Position numbers and translations under genes: made by a program. This document shows positions 16,917 through 25,742 of a stretch of DNA of 64,000 bases, piece by piece; positions within the stretch are counted from its first letter, which is position 1; every line of letters begins with the position of its first letter. The DNA is from Sphingobacteriales bacterium. GTDB lineage: Bacteria > Bacteroidota > Bacteroidia > Chitinophagales > CAIOSU01. Under the pieces are notes generated by a model that saw only the letters and a list, made by a program, of their open reading frames with translations, had not been told where the DNA came from and searched no databases. Where the stretch lies: contig JAIXUD010000023.1 of NCBI GenBank assembly GCA_027483645.1, forward strand, positions 26,639 to 90,638. The letters run 5' to 3'.

Positions 16917-19605
16917 CAGCTATCAGGCAGTTAAAGCATTTATTTTTAATAAACTTAGCAAGGTTGAAGCACCTTTACCATATAAGAAAATTGATGAAGA
17001 GATAGAAAATATAAAAAAGGTGATTGCCACAATAGGACTTGAAACCTTTGCCCAAATACTGTCTATTGATCAGTTATGTGAATTGGAAGATCAGGACTGG
17101 CTGCGTCTTTCCAAGGAATTGGAAGAGCACTTCGATGTAAAAATGCAAAATGGAATATTAATTCAAGGTAATGAACAACGTGATAGAGATACCACTTGGT
17201 GGACTAGCATAGAAAAACAAAAAGCAAAAAACTATTATTGGAACAGATATCACGATTATTTATCGAAGTCACTTTCACCGGATGTTATTAAAACCATCGA
17301 TGTTGACACGGATATAGTGATGAATAATCTTGAAAATCCCTATGCACAAAGCTTTTCACGATATGGGATGGTTGTTGGGCATGTGCAGTCAGGAAAAACT
17401 GGAAATTATTCAGCTTTAGTATGTAAGGCTGCTGATGCAGGTTACAAGTTTATTGTAGTCATAGCAGGGGGCATCAACAACTTAAGAAACCAGACGCAGG
17501 AACGTTTAAATGAATCATTTATTGGTCAAACTAACGGTGCGCAAGTTGGTGCCGGCAAGGGAAATTCTAGCAAGGATACTATGCCTTTAAGCTTAACCAC
17601 GGTAGAAAGAGATTTTAATAAACAAGATGCAGATAGGCTTTCGCAAGGGTTAAATTTTGATAACATCAGTGTACCTATCTTATTGGTAATTAAAAAGCAC
17701 ACCAGAACTTTAGAAAATGTAATTGATTGGCTTCAAAAACAATATAAAAATCAAGTTGTCCATCATGCAATGCTTGTTATTGATGATGAATCGGATTATG
17801 CTTCAATTAATACAAAGGAAGAAGAAGATCCAACTGCAATAAATAAAAAGTTAAGGAAATTATTGAGTCTGTTTCAAAAAAGCGCATATGTTGCTTATAC
17901 CGCTACCCCTTATGCAAATATTTTTATAGATCATAAAGCAGAAAGTAATGATTTAGGTAGAGACCTTTTTCCAAAGGATTTTATTTATGCACTGGATGCA
18001 CCATCGAACTACTTCGGAGCAAGAAAAATATTTATCGACACTAATAATGCACATTTAGTCCCTATATCCGACTATGGTGAAAACATACCTTCAGATCATA
18101 GAAAAGACCATGTGATAAAACAATTGCCTAACACCCTACTGGAAGCAATTCGTCATTTCCTTTTAAATATTAGTATTAGGAGCTTAAGAGGGCAAAGGGA
18201 CAAACACAATAGCATGTTGATTCATGCAACCAGATTCACAGATGTTCATAAATTATTGGGGAAACAAGTTGAAGACTATCTAACTCTTTTAAGAGAAGAG
18301 ATTGTCTCCTATGGCAAACTTCCTGATGCCGTTGTTCATGGTAAATTGATCAAGGATATTCAGGATACTTTCAATAAAAACCATGTGGGGGTTGAATTTA
18401 AATGGGAAAAAGTAATTTCAATTTTATCTGACTTAATCGAAACTGTCGTAGTTCGAGAGGTGCATCAAAAGACATCGGTTCCTCTCGAATACAGAAAAGA
18501 TTTTGTCACAAATGCTATTGTGGTAGGTGGAACTAGTTTATCTAGAGGATATACCCTGGAAGGTTTAAGTGTTAGTTATTTTTTAAGAAATACAGTTTTC
18601 TATGATACACTTATGCAAATGGGCCGATGGTTTGGTTATAGACAGGGATATGAAGACTTATGTCGTATTTATATGCCTGATGAGCGAATAACTGATTTTG
18701 CCGATATAATAAGGGCCACAGAAGATTTGTTTCAAGATTTTAAATTAATGGCCGAAAACAAACGAACACCTAATGATTTTGGTTTGGCAGTACAACAAAA
18801 TCCTAGTAGTGCTCTTCAAATTACAGCGCGCAACAAACAAAAAAATGTAAAAGATTTTGTATTCTCAATGCAGTTGGATGGGCAAGCAAAAGAAACTAGC
18901 TATCTAAGAAGTGAGTCAAAGGACATTGAGCATAATATCAATGCAATTAAAAGGCTTTTAGATGTTTTACCTGTTCAAAATGCTAATGAAGGTAGTTATG
19001 TTTGGCGAGCAGTCAATAAAGATAAAATTAACATATTTTTAAAAGATTTTAGGACGTTTGATAATGATAGGATAGGTTTACTTACTCGGATGCCTATTTC
19101 ATTTATCGAAAAGTATGTTGAAGAAAGAGATACCGATTGGGATATTGCTTTATATAATGGTAGTGGTAATGAGTTTATTCACAAGGGTATCAAAATAAAC
19201 AAAGAACTAAGGCAATTTCAATTCAAAGAAAAAGGTAGACTTGCCTCGAAGTATTATGAAGTATTAAACAGGCAAGTTTCATCGGGAAATGCAGAATCTA
19301 TAACAATTGAAGATCCTGTTTTAAAGAAAAGAATTGGAAATAACCGGAGAGCAGCCAGACAGGCTCTTGCAAGGCCCTTATTAATGTTACATATTCTGGA
19401 GCAAAGGTTTCCATTAGAAACTAATAATGAATCTGAGCTATCAGCACCGACCAGTATTATCCCTGTAAAGGAAATTGCGGCATTTGGAGTAAGTTTTCCA
19501 GGGAGTGTGCTTAGCGTTAATACGACAGTAACACTTAAGATAAACACGGTTTATTATCAGAATTTACTAGATGAACAGGAATTAGAAGCTGAATATGATG
19601 ACTAA
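16906..19605 (+). CDS. Z1-domain superfamily-II helicase/translocase
   Basis: 899 residues. It has a Walker A GHVQSGKT (residues 158-165) followed by NYSALVCKAADAGYKFIVVIAG. Walker B is LVIDDESDYAS (Asp293-Asp294-Glu295), and a motif III-like YTATPYANIF follows. Later come GGTSLSRGYTLEGL and QMGRWFGYR, the motif V and VI equivalents with the arginine finger. This set defines the Z1 helicase family. In this type of defence operon the protein is expected to move along DNA and to present it to the nuclease. The start overlaps the ATPase gene by 11 bp, and the nuclease gene starts 11 bp inside its 3' end. Length is typical for the family. Confidence 0.92.
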   Translation: MDTNSYQAVKAFIFNKLSKVEAPLPYKKIDEEIENIKKVIATIGLETFAQILSIDQLCELEDQDWLRLSKELEEHFDVKMQNGILIQGNEQRDRDTTWWTSIEKQKAKNYYWNRYHDYLSKSLSPDVIKTIDVDTDIVMNNLENPYAQSFSRYGMVVGHVQSGKTGNYSALVCKAADAGYKFIVVIAGGINNLRNQTQERLNESFIGQTNGAQVGAGKGNSSKDTMPLSLTTVERDFNKQDADRLSQGLNFDNISVPILLVIKKHTRTLENVIDWLQKQYKNQVVHHAMLVIDDESDYASINTKEEEDPTAINKKLRKLLSLFQKSAYVAYTATPYANIFIDHKAESNDLGRDLFPKDFIYALDAPSNYFGARKIFIDTNNAHLVPISDYGENIPSDHRKDHVIKQLPNTLLEAIRHFLLNISIRSLRGQRDKHNSMLIHATRFTDVHKLLGKQVEDYLTLLREEIVSYGKLPDAVVHGKLIKDIQDTFNKNHVGVEFKWEKVISILSDLIETVVVREVHQKTSVPLEYRKDFVTNAIVVGGTSLSRGYTLEGLSVSYFLRNTVFYDTLMQMGRWFGYRQGYEDLCRIYMPDERITDFADIIRATEDLFQDFKLMAENKRTPNDFGLAVQQNPSSALQITARNKQKNVKDFVFSMQLDGQAKETSYLRSESKDIEHNINAIKRLLDVLPVQNANEGSYVWRAVNKDKINIFLKDFRTFDNDRIGLLTRMPISFIEKYVEERDTDWDIALYNGSGNEFIHKGIKINKELRQFQFKEKGRLASKYYEVLNRQVSSGNAESITIEDPVLKKRIGNNRRAARQALARPLLMLHILEQRFPLETNNESELSAPTSIIPVKEIAAFGVSFPGSVLSVNTTVTLKINTVYYQNLLDEQELEAEYDD

Positions 19606-20542
19606 TTCTACTAACAACCCTTGGAATAGTATACACAATTCCGCTAAAAGGAGAGTGGATGCCAAGCATAGGTTTAATATATTTTGGCTCGTTAATGAAA
19701 AAGGGAAGTATGGATTAGCGATAATTTTGGATAACCTATATGGTAATTACGAGTTTATTGATCATATTAAGGGTGTCTCGATAATTAGGAAGCTTAACAA
19801 AAACAGCCCAGGTGAAATATACCTGGTTGTAAACAGAAATGAAGACTGGGAGATATTTTTAGCATTATGCTTGGATCTAATTCAAGTATCCGCAAAGTGC
19901 GAAACTGCTGAAAGATTAATTAAACATGTAAATGGGAGGTTGAAGCGGTGGCAACTATTTTTAAGCAATGATAATCGTTTAACCCTGTCTTTGCAGAAGC
20001 AAATGGGTTTACTGGCAGAGCTAATTGTTTTACGTGATTTAGTTATGCCTTCTTTCCCAATTTCTTATGGTCTAAATAGCTGGGTTGGTGCAGATTATGA
20101 CAAACAGGATTTTGCCCTTTCTAATTCTACCTTGGAGGTCAAATCTTACATAACCACTAAAGGAGAAATCGTAAAAATTTCTTCCTTGCATCAACTTGAG
20201 GATCTACGACCTCTTTTTTTGGTTGCTATCGGATTTACAATCAATCCACAAGGAATTTCTATATTAGATGTAATCCATGAAATCAATGAAGAAATTAATG
20301 AAGATGACTTTGAAAGCAAGGAAATATTTGACAACAAACTTGCCGCATATGGATATATCGATGGAGTTACACCTGAACCATTCTATCAATTCACTTCAGA
20401 TGCTATTAATGCATATAAGGTAATTGAAGGCTTTCCAAGAATACTGTCTAATGATGTGAAACCACAAATATTATCCGTTGAATATACCATTGATCTTCGT
20501 CGTTGCTTAGAATTTAGGTTAGAGTTGAATTCCATTTTTTAA
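19595..20542 (+). CDS. PD-(D/E)XK nuclease, DUF4420 family
   Basis: 315 residues. The nuclease core is recognisable as an acidic helix residue (LLAELIVLRDL, Glu142), then GADYDKQDFAL (Asp172) and TLEVKSY (Glu181-x-Lys183), the PD-(D/E)XK active site. The family (PD-(D/E)XK motif protein/DUF4420) is the usual restriction nuclease of MORC-Z1-AIPR operons. Cleavage of DNA lacking the modification made by the operon's methyltransferase is the expected activity. It starts at the first of two adjacent ATG codons, overlapping the Z1 gene by 11 bp. The AIPR gene follows after 12 bp. Confidence 0.88.
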   Translation: MMTNSTNNPWNSIHNSAKRRVDAKHRFNIFWLVNEKGKYGLAIILDNLYGNYEFIDHIKGVSIIRKLNKNSPGEIYLVVNRNEDWEIFLALCLDLIQVSAKCETAERLIKHVNGRLKRWQLFLSNDNRLTLSLQKQMGLLAELIVLRDLVMPSFPISYGLNSWVGADYDKQDFALSNSTLEVKSYITTKGEIVKISSLHQLEDLRPLFLVAIGFTINPQGISILDVIHEINEEINEDDFESKEIFDNKLAAYGYIDGVTPEPFYQFTSDAINAYKVIEGFPRILSNDVKPQILSVEYTIDLRRCLEFRLELNSIF

Positions 20543-20554
20543 ACAATCAAAAGT

Positions 20555-22594
20555 ATGTCCAGTTTAGTAGATTTTCATGAAGACTTTATACAGTCTATAT
20601 TAAGCGACGCGGAAAGCAGGGGTATCATGAAGCCTGAGTCCTTCTTTGAAATAGTTTGTCAAGAGCTGGTAAATGTTGGTGATTTAACTAGCGATTATTC
20701 TTCTGCAGAATACATCAAACGTGGTATGGAAGTATATGGCTATGATTATGACAGCGAAAGAAAGATTCTGACTTTGTTAAGCCACCACTTTTTTCAAGAG
20801 GAAGTATTACAGACATTGACTTTAGGCCAAATTGAAACTAAGTTTAACCGGTTAAAAGGTTTTTTCACAAAATGCTCGGAAGGTTTTTATAACACGCTGG
20901 AGGAAACGTCCGAAGCATTCTCAATGGCGTACAACATTTACAAACATATTGAGAAGGGTAATATTACCAAAGTGAAATTAATGGTATTAACTGATGGTAG
21001 GGCATCACGAAATTTAACAGAGCTTCCTTCGGAAATCATTAAATCTATCCAGTATGAGTATAGAGTAATCGATATTGAATACTTATATAAAATTTACGAA
21101 TCGTCTTCTAAAACTGCTGAATTTGACATTGATGTTAATATGAAGTGCTTACAAGTAAATGATGAAAATGATTCTTACCAATCTTATCTATCGGTTATTA
21201 GTGGTGACTTACTAGTTCAGATATATGAGGCGCATGGTCAACGTCTTTTTGAACAAAACGTGCGTACTTTCCTACAGTTCAGAGGCAACGTAAATAAAGG
21301 GTTAAAAAATACTATTGAATGGAAACCAGAAATGTTTTTTGCTTATAACAACGGAATTACGGCAACCGCTACCTCGGTAGATTTAGACTTAGATGGAAAC
21401 ATAAAAAAAATTAAAAACTTCCAGATTGTAAATGGCGGTCAAACTACTTCTGCCATTTATGCTGCGAAGAAAAATTCCAACCTCTCGGTTTCAAAAATTG
21501 CGGTGCAAATGAAACTATCTGTTGTAAAAAGACAGGAACAGCAAGATGAATTTGTTTCAAAGGTGGCTGAATACGCCAACACTCAAAATAAAATCAATAA
21601 CTCTGATTTCTTTTCGAATAGTCCTTTCCATAAGGATATGAAGGACTATGCAAACCGGATATTTGCTCCTGCTGTCGGAGGTTCGCAAAGAAGAACACAT
21701 TGGTTCTATGAAAGAGTACGAGGAGAGTACTTAAACTCACAAGCGTATTTACGTCCTGATGAAAAAAGAAAATTCCTTCTAGAAAATCCCAAAGCTCAAG
21801 TTATAGATAAAACCCTTCTTTCAAAGACCGAAATTGCATGGGGACTACGACCAGATATTGTTTCAAAAGGGGCTCAGGAAAGCTTTAAAAAATTCGCTGA
21901 AGAAATTACCGATACACTAGAAAAGGATGATTTAGCTATTACAGAATCTTATTTTAAGGATGCTGTTTGCCGAGTAATCCTTTTCAGAGAGGTAGAAAAA
22001 ATGATAACGAGAGCATCGTGGTATGATGGTGGATTTAGAGCTCAAACTGTTGCATATACCATCGCTTATCTTTCGGCTCTGGTAAAACATTCCACATGGC
22101 ATTTAAATTTTAATTTAATCTGGGAGACGCAAGCTATTCCTGAAAATCTGAAAAGCATCTTGGAAGTTATTGCTGAGAATGTGTATCAAAAAATAACTCG
22201 CCCCCCAAGTGGATATGCCAACGTTTCCCAGTGGACAAAAAATGCTGGTTGTTGGGATAAGGTAAAAGATATTGATATTGATGTAGAATTTAGCCCTGAG
22301 TTATTGACTGCACCTCAAGAAAGGCAATATATTAAGAAGGAAAGCAAACAAGTCAAAAGCGTTGATAAAGGAATCGATGTACAAATTTTTGTTGTTAACG
22401 TTAATACAGATGATTGGATTAGACTCTTTGACTACTACAATTCATTTAAATCAAACACCATAATCAATCCTACTCAATTAGAAATTCTCAGGAAGATGTC
22501 ATGCCGAAGCATCACCTTACCGTCAGAAAAGCAATCCAAAATTCTGTATGATTTATATGTCAATGCAAAAAAAGAAGGCTTAGCGGTGTCATAA
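20555..22594 (+). CDS. AIPR family protein (abortive-infection phage-resistance type)
   Basis: 679 residues. The AIPR signature is clear: QFRGNVNKGL (around residue 242), FAYNNGITATAT (263-272) and FQIVNGGQTTSAIYAAKK (289-306). Upstream residues (LMVLTDGRASRNL; YEYRVIDIEYLYKIYE) fit the N-terminal nuclease-like half often seen in this family. AIPR proteins accompany restriction systems and confer abortive infection in lactococci; the biochemistry is poorly known. It lies between the nuclease and the methyltransferase, with gaps of 12 and 92 bp. The 92-bp gap before the methyltransferase is AT-rich and could hold an internal promoter that lets the modification enzyme be made independently. Confidence 0.9.
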   Translation: MSSLVDFHEDFIQSILSDAESRGIMKPESFFEIVCQELVNVGDLTSDYSSAEYIKRGMEVYGYDYDSERKILTLLSHHFFQEEVLQTLTLGQIETKFNRLKGFFTKCSEGFYNTLEETSEAFSMAYNIYKHIEKGNITKVKLMVLTDGRASRNLTELPSEIIKSIQYEYRVIDIEYLYKIYESSSKTAEFDIDVNMKCLQVNDENDSYQSYLSVISGDLLVQIYEAHGQRLFEQNVRTFLQFRGNVNKGLKNTIEWKPEMFFAYNNGITATATSVDLDLDGNIKKIKNFQIVNGGQTTSAIYAAKKNSNLSVSKIAVQMKLSVVKRQEQQDEFVSKVAEYANTQNKINNSDFFSNSPFHKDMKDYANRIFAPAVGGSQRRTHWFYERVRGEYLNSQAYLRPDEKRKFLLENPKAQVIDKTLLSKTEIAWGLRPDIVSKGAQESFKKFAEEITDTLEKDDLAITESYFKDAVCRVILFREVEKMITRASWYDGGFRAQTVAYTIAYLSALVKHSTWHLNFNLIWETQAIPENLKSILEVIAENVYQKITRPPSGYANVSQWTKNAGCWDKVKDIDIDVEFSPELLTAPQERQYIKKESKQVKSVDKGIDVQIFVVNVNTDDWIRLFDYYNSFKSNTIINPTQLEILRKMSCRSITLPSEKQSKILYDLYVNAKKEGLAVS

Positions 22595-22686
22595 AACATC
22601 ACTGCCGAAGCTAATAATCAATTATTGTACTTATTTTTAGTGTTTTTTGATAATATTTTTTCGACAATTGCAAAGACCAACTAATA

Positions 22687-23748
22687 GTGGAAGTCACTAA
22701 TCGCATCGGAGTAGACATTTTCAGTGGTGCTGGCGGCTTAAGTTTAGGCGCTGAAATGGCTGGTATTAAAATAGCTATAGCCGTTGAAAGAGATACTGCT
22801 GCCGCTAAAACATTCGCCAAAAACCACCCTAATGCACAAGTAATTTGTGAAGATATCACTCAAATTGATCCGCTAAATTTCGTAAAGAAAAATCCTTTCA
22901 TAGTATTTGGCGGTCCTCCTTGTCAAGGCTTTTCGTTATCGAATACAAAAACAAGAACGTCCGATAACATCAATAATTCTCTATTCTTGGAATTTGTCCG
23001 CTTTGTAAAAGTTTTAAAGCCAAAATGGTTTCTATTTGAAAATGTTGAAGGAATTAAATATTTTAATAAGGGCAAAACAGTCCAAGAAATCAAAGACTGT
23101 TTTAGAGAAATTGGTTATGTAACTACGGAAGATGTGTTGTATGCATCAGATTATGGCGTCCCTCAACATCGCAATCGTTTCTTTATGGTCGGAAATCGAC
23201 TAGATATTGATTTTAAATTTCCTAGGAAGTATAATTCAAAAGTTTGTGTAAATGACGCCATTTCGGACCTACCCGATTTGCAAAATGGCGATAGCTTTAT
23301 GGAATTGCCATATAAAGATGGTATTCAGGATGTGAGTACTTATGCAAAAGCCATGCGAAAAAAATCCGATCGCTCGAAGCAAAATTTTGTTTCTAAAAAC
23401 ATGGATTATATTCTGGAACGCTATAAATACATTAAGCAAGGAGAGAATTGGAGAGCCATACCATCAAATTTAATGCAAAACTACGCTAATGTTGAAAATT
23501 GTCATAGTGGCATATATAAACGTTTAGATGCTTCATTACCTTCGGTCGTTATCTCTAATTACAGAAAGAATATGCTAATACATCCTAATCAAGATAGAGG
23601 ATTATCGGTTAGGGAAGCAGCGCGTTTGCAAAGTTTTCCAGATGATTTCATTTTTGAAGGAAGCCTAATGCATATTCAGCAGCAAATTGGTAATGCAGTA
23701 CCACCGTTATTAGCAAAAGCAATTTTTAAAAAAATCTTGTCATACTGA
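22687..23748 (+). CDS. C5 DNA cytosine methyltransferase (Dcm-type) of the defence operon
   Basis: 353 residues, starting at GTG. Motif I is VDIFSGAGGLSLG; motif IV is GGPPCQGFS with catalytic Cys79; motif VI is FENVEG (Glu118-Asn119-Val120); motif VIII is QHRNRFF; motif IX is RLQSFPDDF; motif X is QQIGNAVPPLL. All are intact, so the enzyme should be active. Its modification would protect the host from the operon's nuclease. The target-recognition stretch lies between motifs VIII and IX and gives no specificity by eye. It is the last gene of the operon; site P4 lies 138 bp past its stop. A second, unrelated C5 methyltransferase is encoded at 29.5-30.5 kb. Confidence 0.94.
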   Translation: MEVTNRIGVDIFSGAGGLSLGAEMAGIKIAIAVERDTAAAKTFAKNHPNAQVICEDITQIDPLNFVKKNPFIVFGGPPCQGFSLSNTKTRTSDNINNSLFLEFVRFVKVLKPKWFLFENVEGIKYFNKGKTVQEIKDCFREIGYVTTEDVLYASDYGVPQHRNRFFMVGNRLDIDFKFPRKYNSKVCVNDAISDLPDLQNGDSFMELPYKDGIQDVSTYAKAMRKKSDRSKQNFVSKNMDYILERYKYIKQGENWRAIPSNLMQNYANVENCHSGIYKRLDASLPSVVISNYRKNMLIHPNQDRGLSVREAARLQSFPDDFIFEGSLMHIQQQIGNAVPPLLAKAIFKKILSY

Positions 23749-23818
23749 TATTTAACTGTCGGTATTATCGTGTGTGCATGCATAAGTTGATTTGGTCAAC
23801 CCTAGCAACACTTAACAC

Positions 23819-23886
23819 CCCGGCCTTGCTTCCAATACTCTATTTTCATTCGGACTCGCCAGAACAGCCCATAGTAACCCGTTTCA
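23819..23886 (+). repeat. Repeat A, degenerate partial copy
   Basis: It keeps the CGGCCTTGCT / TACTCT / CGGACT-G-CAG core in the same order and at the same distance from the following 9-6-9 site (P4) as the complete copies at 25.5, 26.6 and 27.8 kb. The leading TTTTCGCCAGCC box is missing. Confidence 0.5.
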
Positions 23887-23910
23887 ACTTCTGTCTGTTT
23901 TAACAGAAGT
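23887..23910. repeat. 9-6-9 palindromic site P4
   Basis: Left arm ACTTCTGTC, spacer TGTTTT, right arm AACAGAAGT. It closes the defence-operon module; its last base is also the last base of the minus-strand ParB-like gene's stop codon. Confidence 0.85.
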
Positions 23911-24455
23911 TACACTACTTCAAATGTCTGATGTAATGCATCCTCAAGTTCTATTGTGCCTTCATAGAACCCGCTCCATACTTCTGGAGGGCTATAAACG
24001 CACAAGGCATCAAGTTTTCTTATAAAATCATCCGGCTTATCTGTTATTTCCGCTAACGCCCGGTAGTAGCTATTGTGGTTGTCCTTAGCACTATTGATTA
24101 ATGCAGGATGTTCGATAATCCTTGCTAAGTTAATAGTATCAAGGATCAAGCGAAGGCGCTTCTGCGTGTGTTCAGTTTCCCTAACAAAATAGGTGAGTTC
24201 TTCCACTGGCAAATCCTCTAGTACATATACATGTATACTCTGAGGATTCTTTAGCATTGTCAGATAGTAATCCTCAAGCCCATGCCACACTAAGTACTTG
24301 CCAGTATCTTGTTTTACCACTATAGGATACATCAAGAAGTCAGCGAACTCAAAGAAGTCGGGGTCTTTAGCATAGTATTCAAATTGCGTGTGGTATTTCT
24401 GAGGTTCTACCATAGAGACCGGCAGTACCTGCTTACTTATTTTATAGCTTTCCAT
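23910..24455 (-). CDS. Divergent ParB-like protein, paralogue 1
   Basis: 181 residues. The order of segments recalls a ParB/Srx-fold domain: a loop VSMVEPQKYHTQFEYY, then YPIVVKQDTGKYLVWHGLEDYYLTML where ParB proteins have GxRR-x-x-A, then SIHVYVLEDLPVEELTYFVRETEHTQKR matching the V-x-V-x-V-x-D-x-x-x-x-E region. The arginine pair of the ParB box is missing, so CTP use or DNA clamping cannot be assumed. The C-terminal half (KPDDFIRKLDALCVYSP; YEGTIELEDALHQ) resembles the tails of the two paralogues at 25.7 and 26.9 kb. It is alone between sites P4 and P5. Function is unknown. Confidence 0.55.
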   Translation of the reverse strand: MESYKISKQVLPVSMVEPQKYHTQFEYYAKDPDFFEFADFLMYPIVVKQDTGKYLVWHGLEDYYLTMLKNPQSIHVYVLEDLPVEELTYFVRETEHTQKRLRLILDTINLARIIEHPALINSAKDNHNSYYRALAEITDKPDDFIRKLDALCVYSPPEVWSGFYEGTIELEDALHQTFEVV

Positions 24456-24511
24456 GTACTATTTATCTCGGCTAAAAATTGAGGTGCCGGTGCATTCGTG
24501 CTAGTTGTTGA

Positions 24512-24535
24512 ACCTCTATTAATACTGACAAAGGT
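24512..24535. repeat. 9-6-9 palindromic site P5 (degenerate)
   Basis: Left arm ACCTCTATT, spacer AATACT, right arm GACAAAGGT; the C to A-G paired change seen in P8 recurs here. Repeat C copy 2 begins at its outer edge. Confidence 0.65.
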
Positions 24536-24655
24536 TGAAACTGGACACATAATAGTGGGCAGCAAGGGGGCCGGGGGCAAACAACTATTAAGAACAATAA
24601 AAAGGATTAAGGGGATTTCGCATCAAAGAGGATTACCGGGCTTAACGCACCGAAA
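24536..24655 (+). repeat. Repeat C, copy 2
   Basis: It starts exactly where the right arm of site P5 ends with GAAACTGGACACATAATAG, which in copy 1 is the end of a coding region. It continues with the G-rich run, an ACTATTAA segment, AAGGGGATT and CTTAACGCACC. The coding part upstream is absent, so this looks like a deletion remnant joined at a site. The rest of the 341-bp gap shows no gene. Confidence 0.7.
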
Positions 24656-24796
24656 GTGGATTACCAAGAAGTCATTGTTATATCAGCTAAGCGTGTACGC
24701 CCTTTAACCTTCAAACTACAATTGCAGGTTTGGGCAAATATCAATATTGAACAAAAAATACGATTCTTGGCTTTATTGAGGTTATTGGTAAATACC

Positions 24797-25375
24797 TTAA
24801 ACCGTTCTTAAACTTGGCTCTATGTACTTTATACCTAACCATTCAAAGAATTCTTTTTCTGACAGCCAAGCGGGCGGTAACTTGTAGTCTTTATTCACTA
24901 CGACCCAATTAGCGCTCTTTTTCTTGCAATCAGAAATTTTCCGTAGGCCATCAGGTGTCCCACACCATCCTTTCTTTAACCAACTTGTAGCGATAACCTT
25001 ATGTGAGTAATCGGAAGGTCCGGTTCGAATGGCCAACTGCCTGTAGTAATCCACTTGTTGCGGAATGAATAAATCTAGGGCAATGCCTTCTTTGAGCCCA
25101 ATTCTGAGATACCTTCCCTCTTTGGGACACCCTTTTTCAATGACCCCTAAGCCCTCGACTGCATGAACAAAACCTTGTGTTCTTTTTCGGCCCGCTTCTT
25201 CGCCAAAAACATCCAAGATGGGTCTGGTGCTAGGCAAACAGATGATCTCAATGTCTTTAGGATTCTGTTTGCCCCTTCTTATTGATCCAGCAATCTCGAT
25301 TACATCACAATGTGGTGCCAATGTTTCTTTGATAGTAATAGCTATTGAAATAGCTTGTTGAAAGTCCATAGTCAT
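24797..25375 (-). CDS. Compact Pol X-like nucleotidyltransferase
   Basis: 192 residues. The nucleotidyltransferase core is plain: EIAGSIRRGKQNPKDIEIICLP, with Gly30-Ser31 and the metal ligands Asp41-x-Glu43, and a third acidic residue in IALDLFIP (Asp101). The G-S-x-R-R-G-K pattern and the later RTGPSDYSHKVIATSWLKKGW / GLRK segment resemble the palm and thumb of DNA polymerase beta (Pol X). The helix-hairpin-helix and lyase domains are missing, so this is a minimal palm protein. Similar short proteins occur in phages and mobile elements. The start may be two codons later. It is the only gene between sites P5 and P6. A role in repair, in nucleotidylation of another protein, or in toxin-antitoxin control is possible; I cannot choose. 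Confidence 0.75.
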   Translation of the reverse strand: MTMDFQQAISIAITIKETLAPHCDVIEIAGSIRRGKQNPKDIEIICLPSTRPILDVFGEEAGRKRTQGFVHAVEGLGVIEKGCPKEGRYLRIGLKEGIALDLFIPQQVDYYRQLAIRTGPSDYSHKVIATSWLKKGWCGTPDGLRKISDCKKKSANWVVVNKDYKLPPAWLSEKEFFEWLGIKYIEPSLRTV

Positions 25376-25529
25376 CTAAGTTTATACAGTTTTATATTAT
25401 TGCAGAATCCCTTCGTTTCGGGAAGTTTAAATGCGGTTGAGTCTATGGTATAGTCTATAGAGAGGCACCGAAACTTAAAGATGTATTATCCTAAACCTCG
25501 CATAGCGAAAGACCACATCCCAATATGAA

Positions 25530-25627
25530 GCTGTTTTCGTGAGCCGTGGCGCTACATGACGCCCAGGCCTTGCCGTAAGCACCCTAAACGGGTCAGGACT
25601 CACCAAAACCCGCGCACGGTTAAAAGA
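25530..25627 (+). repeat. Repeat A, copy 2
   Basis: The order is GTTTTCG-AGCCGTGG box, GGCCTTGC-GTAAG, then GGTCAGGACT and site P6. It lies downstream of the ParB-like gene of the minus strand and fills most of a 367-bp gap that has no gene. Confidence 0.75.
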
Positions 25628-25651
25628 ACTTATGTCGTTTCCGACAGAAGT
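25628..25651. repeat. 9-6-9 palindromic site P6
   Basis: Left arm ACTTATGTC, spacer GTTTCC, right arm GACAGAAGT. It follows repeat A directly. Confidence 0.8.
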
Positions 25652-25742
25652 CGTACTGGTTTAGTTTCAACTTTCTTCGCGAGCAAAACAAAGCCCCGGC
25701 AATCACTAATAGTGACTAGCGGGGGCACCAAAAACAAAAGTA

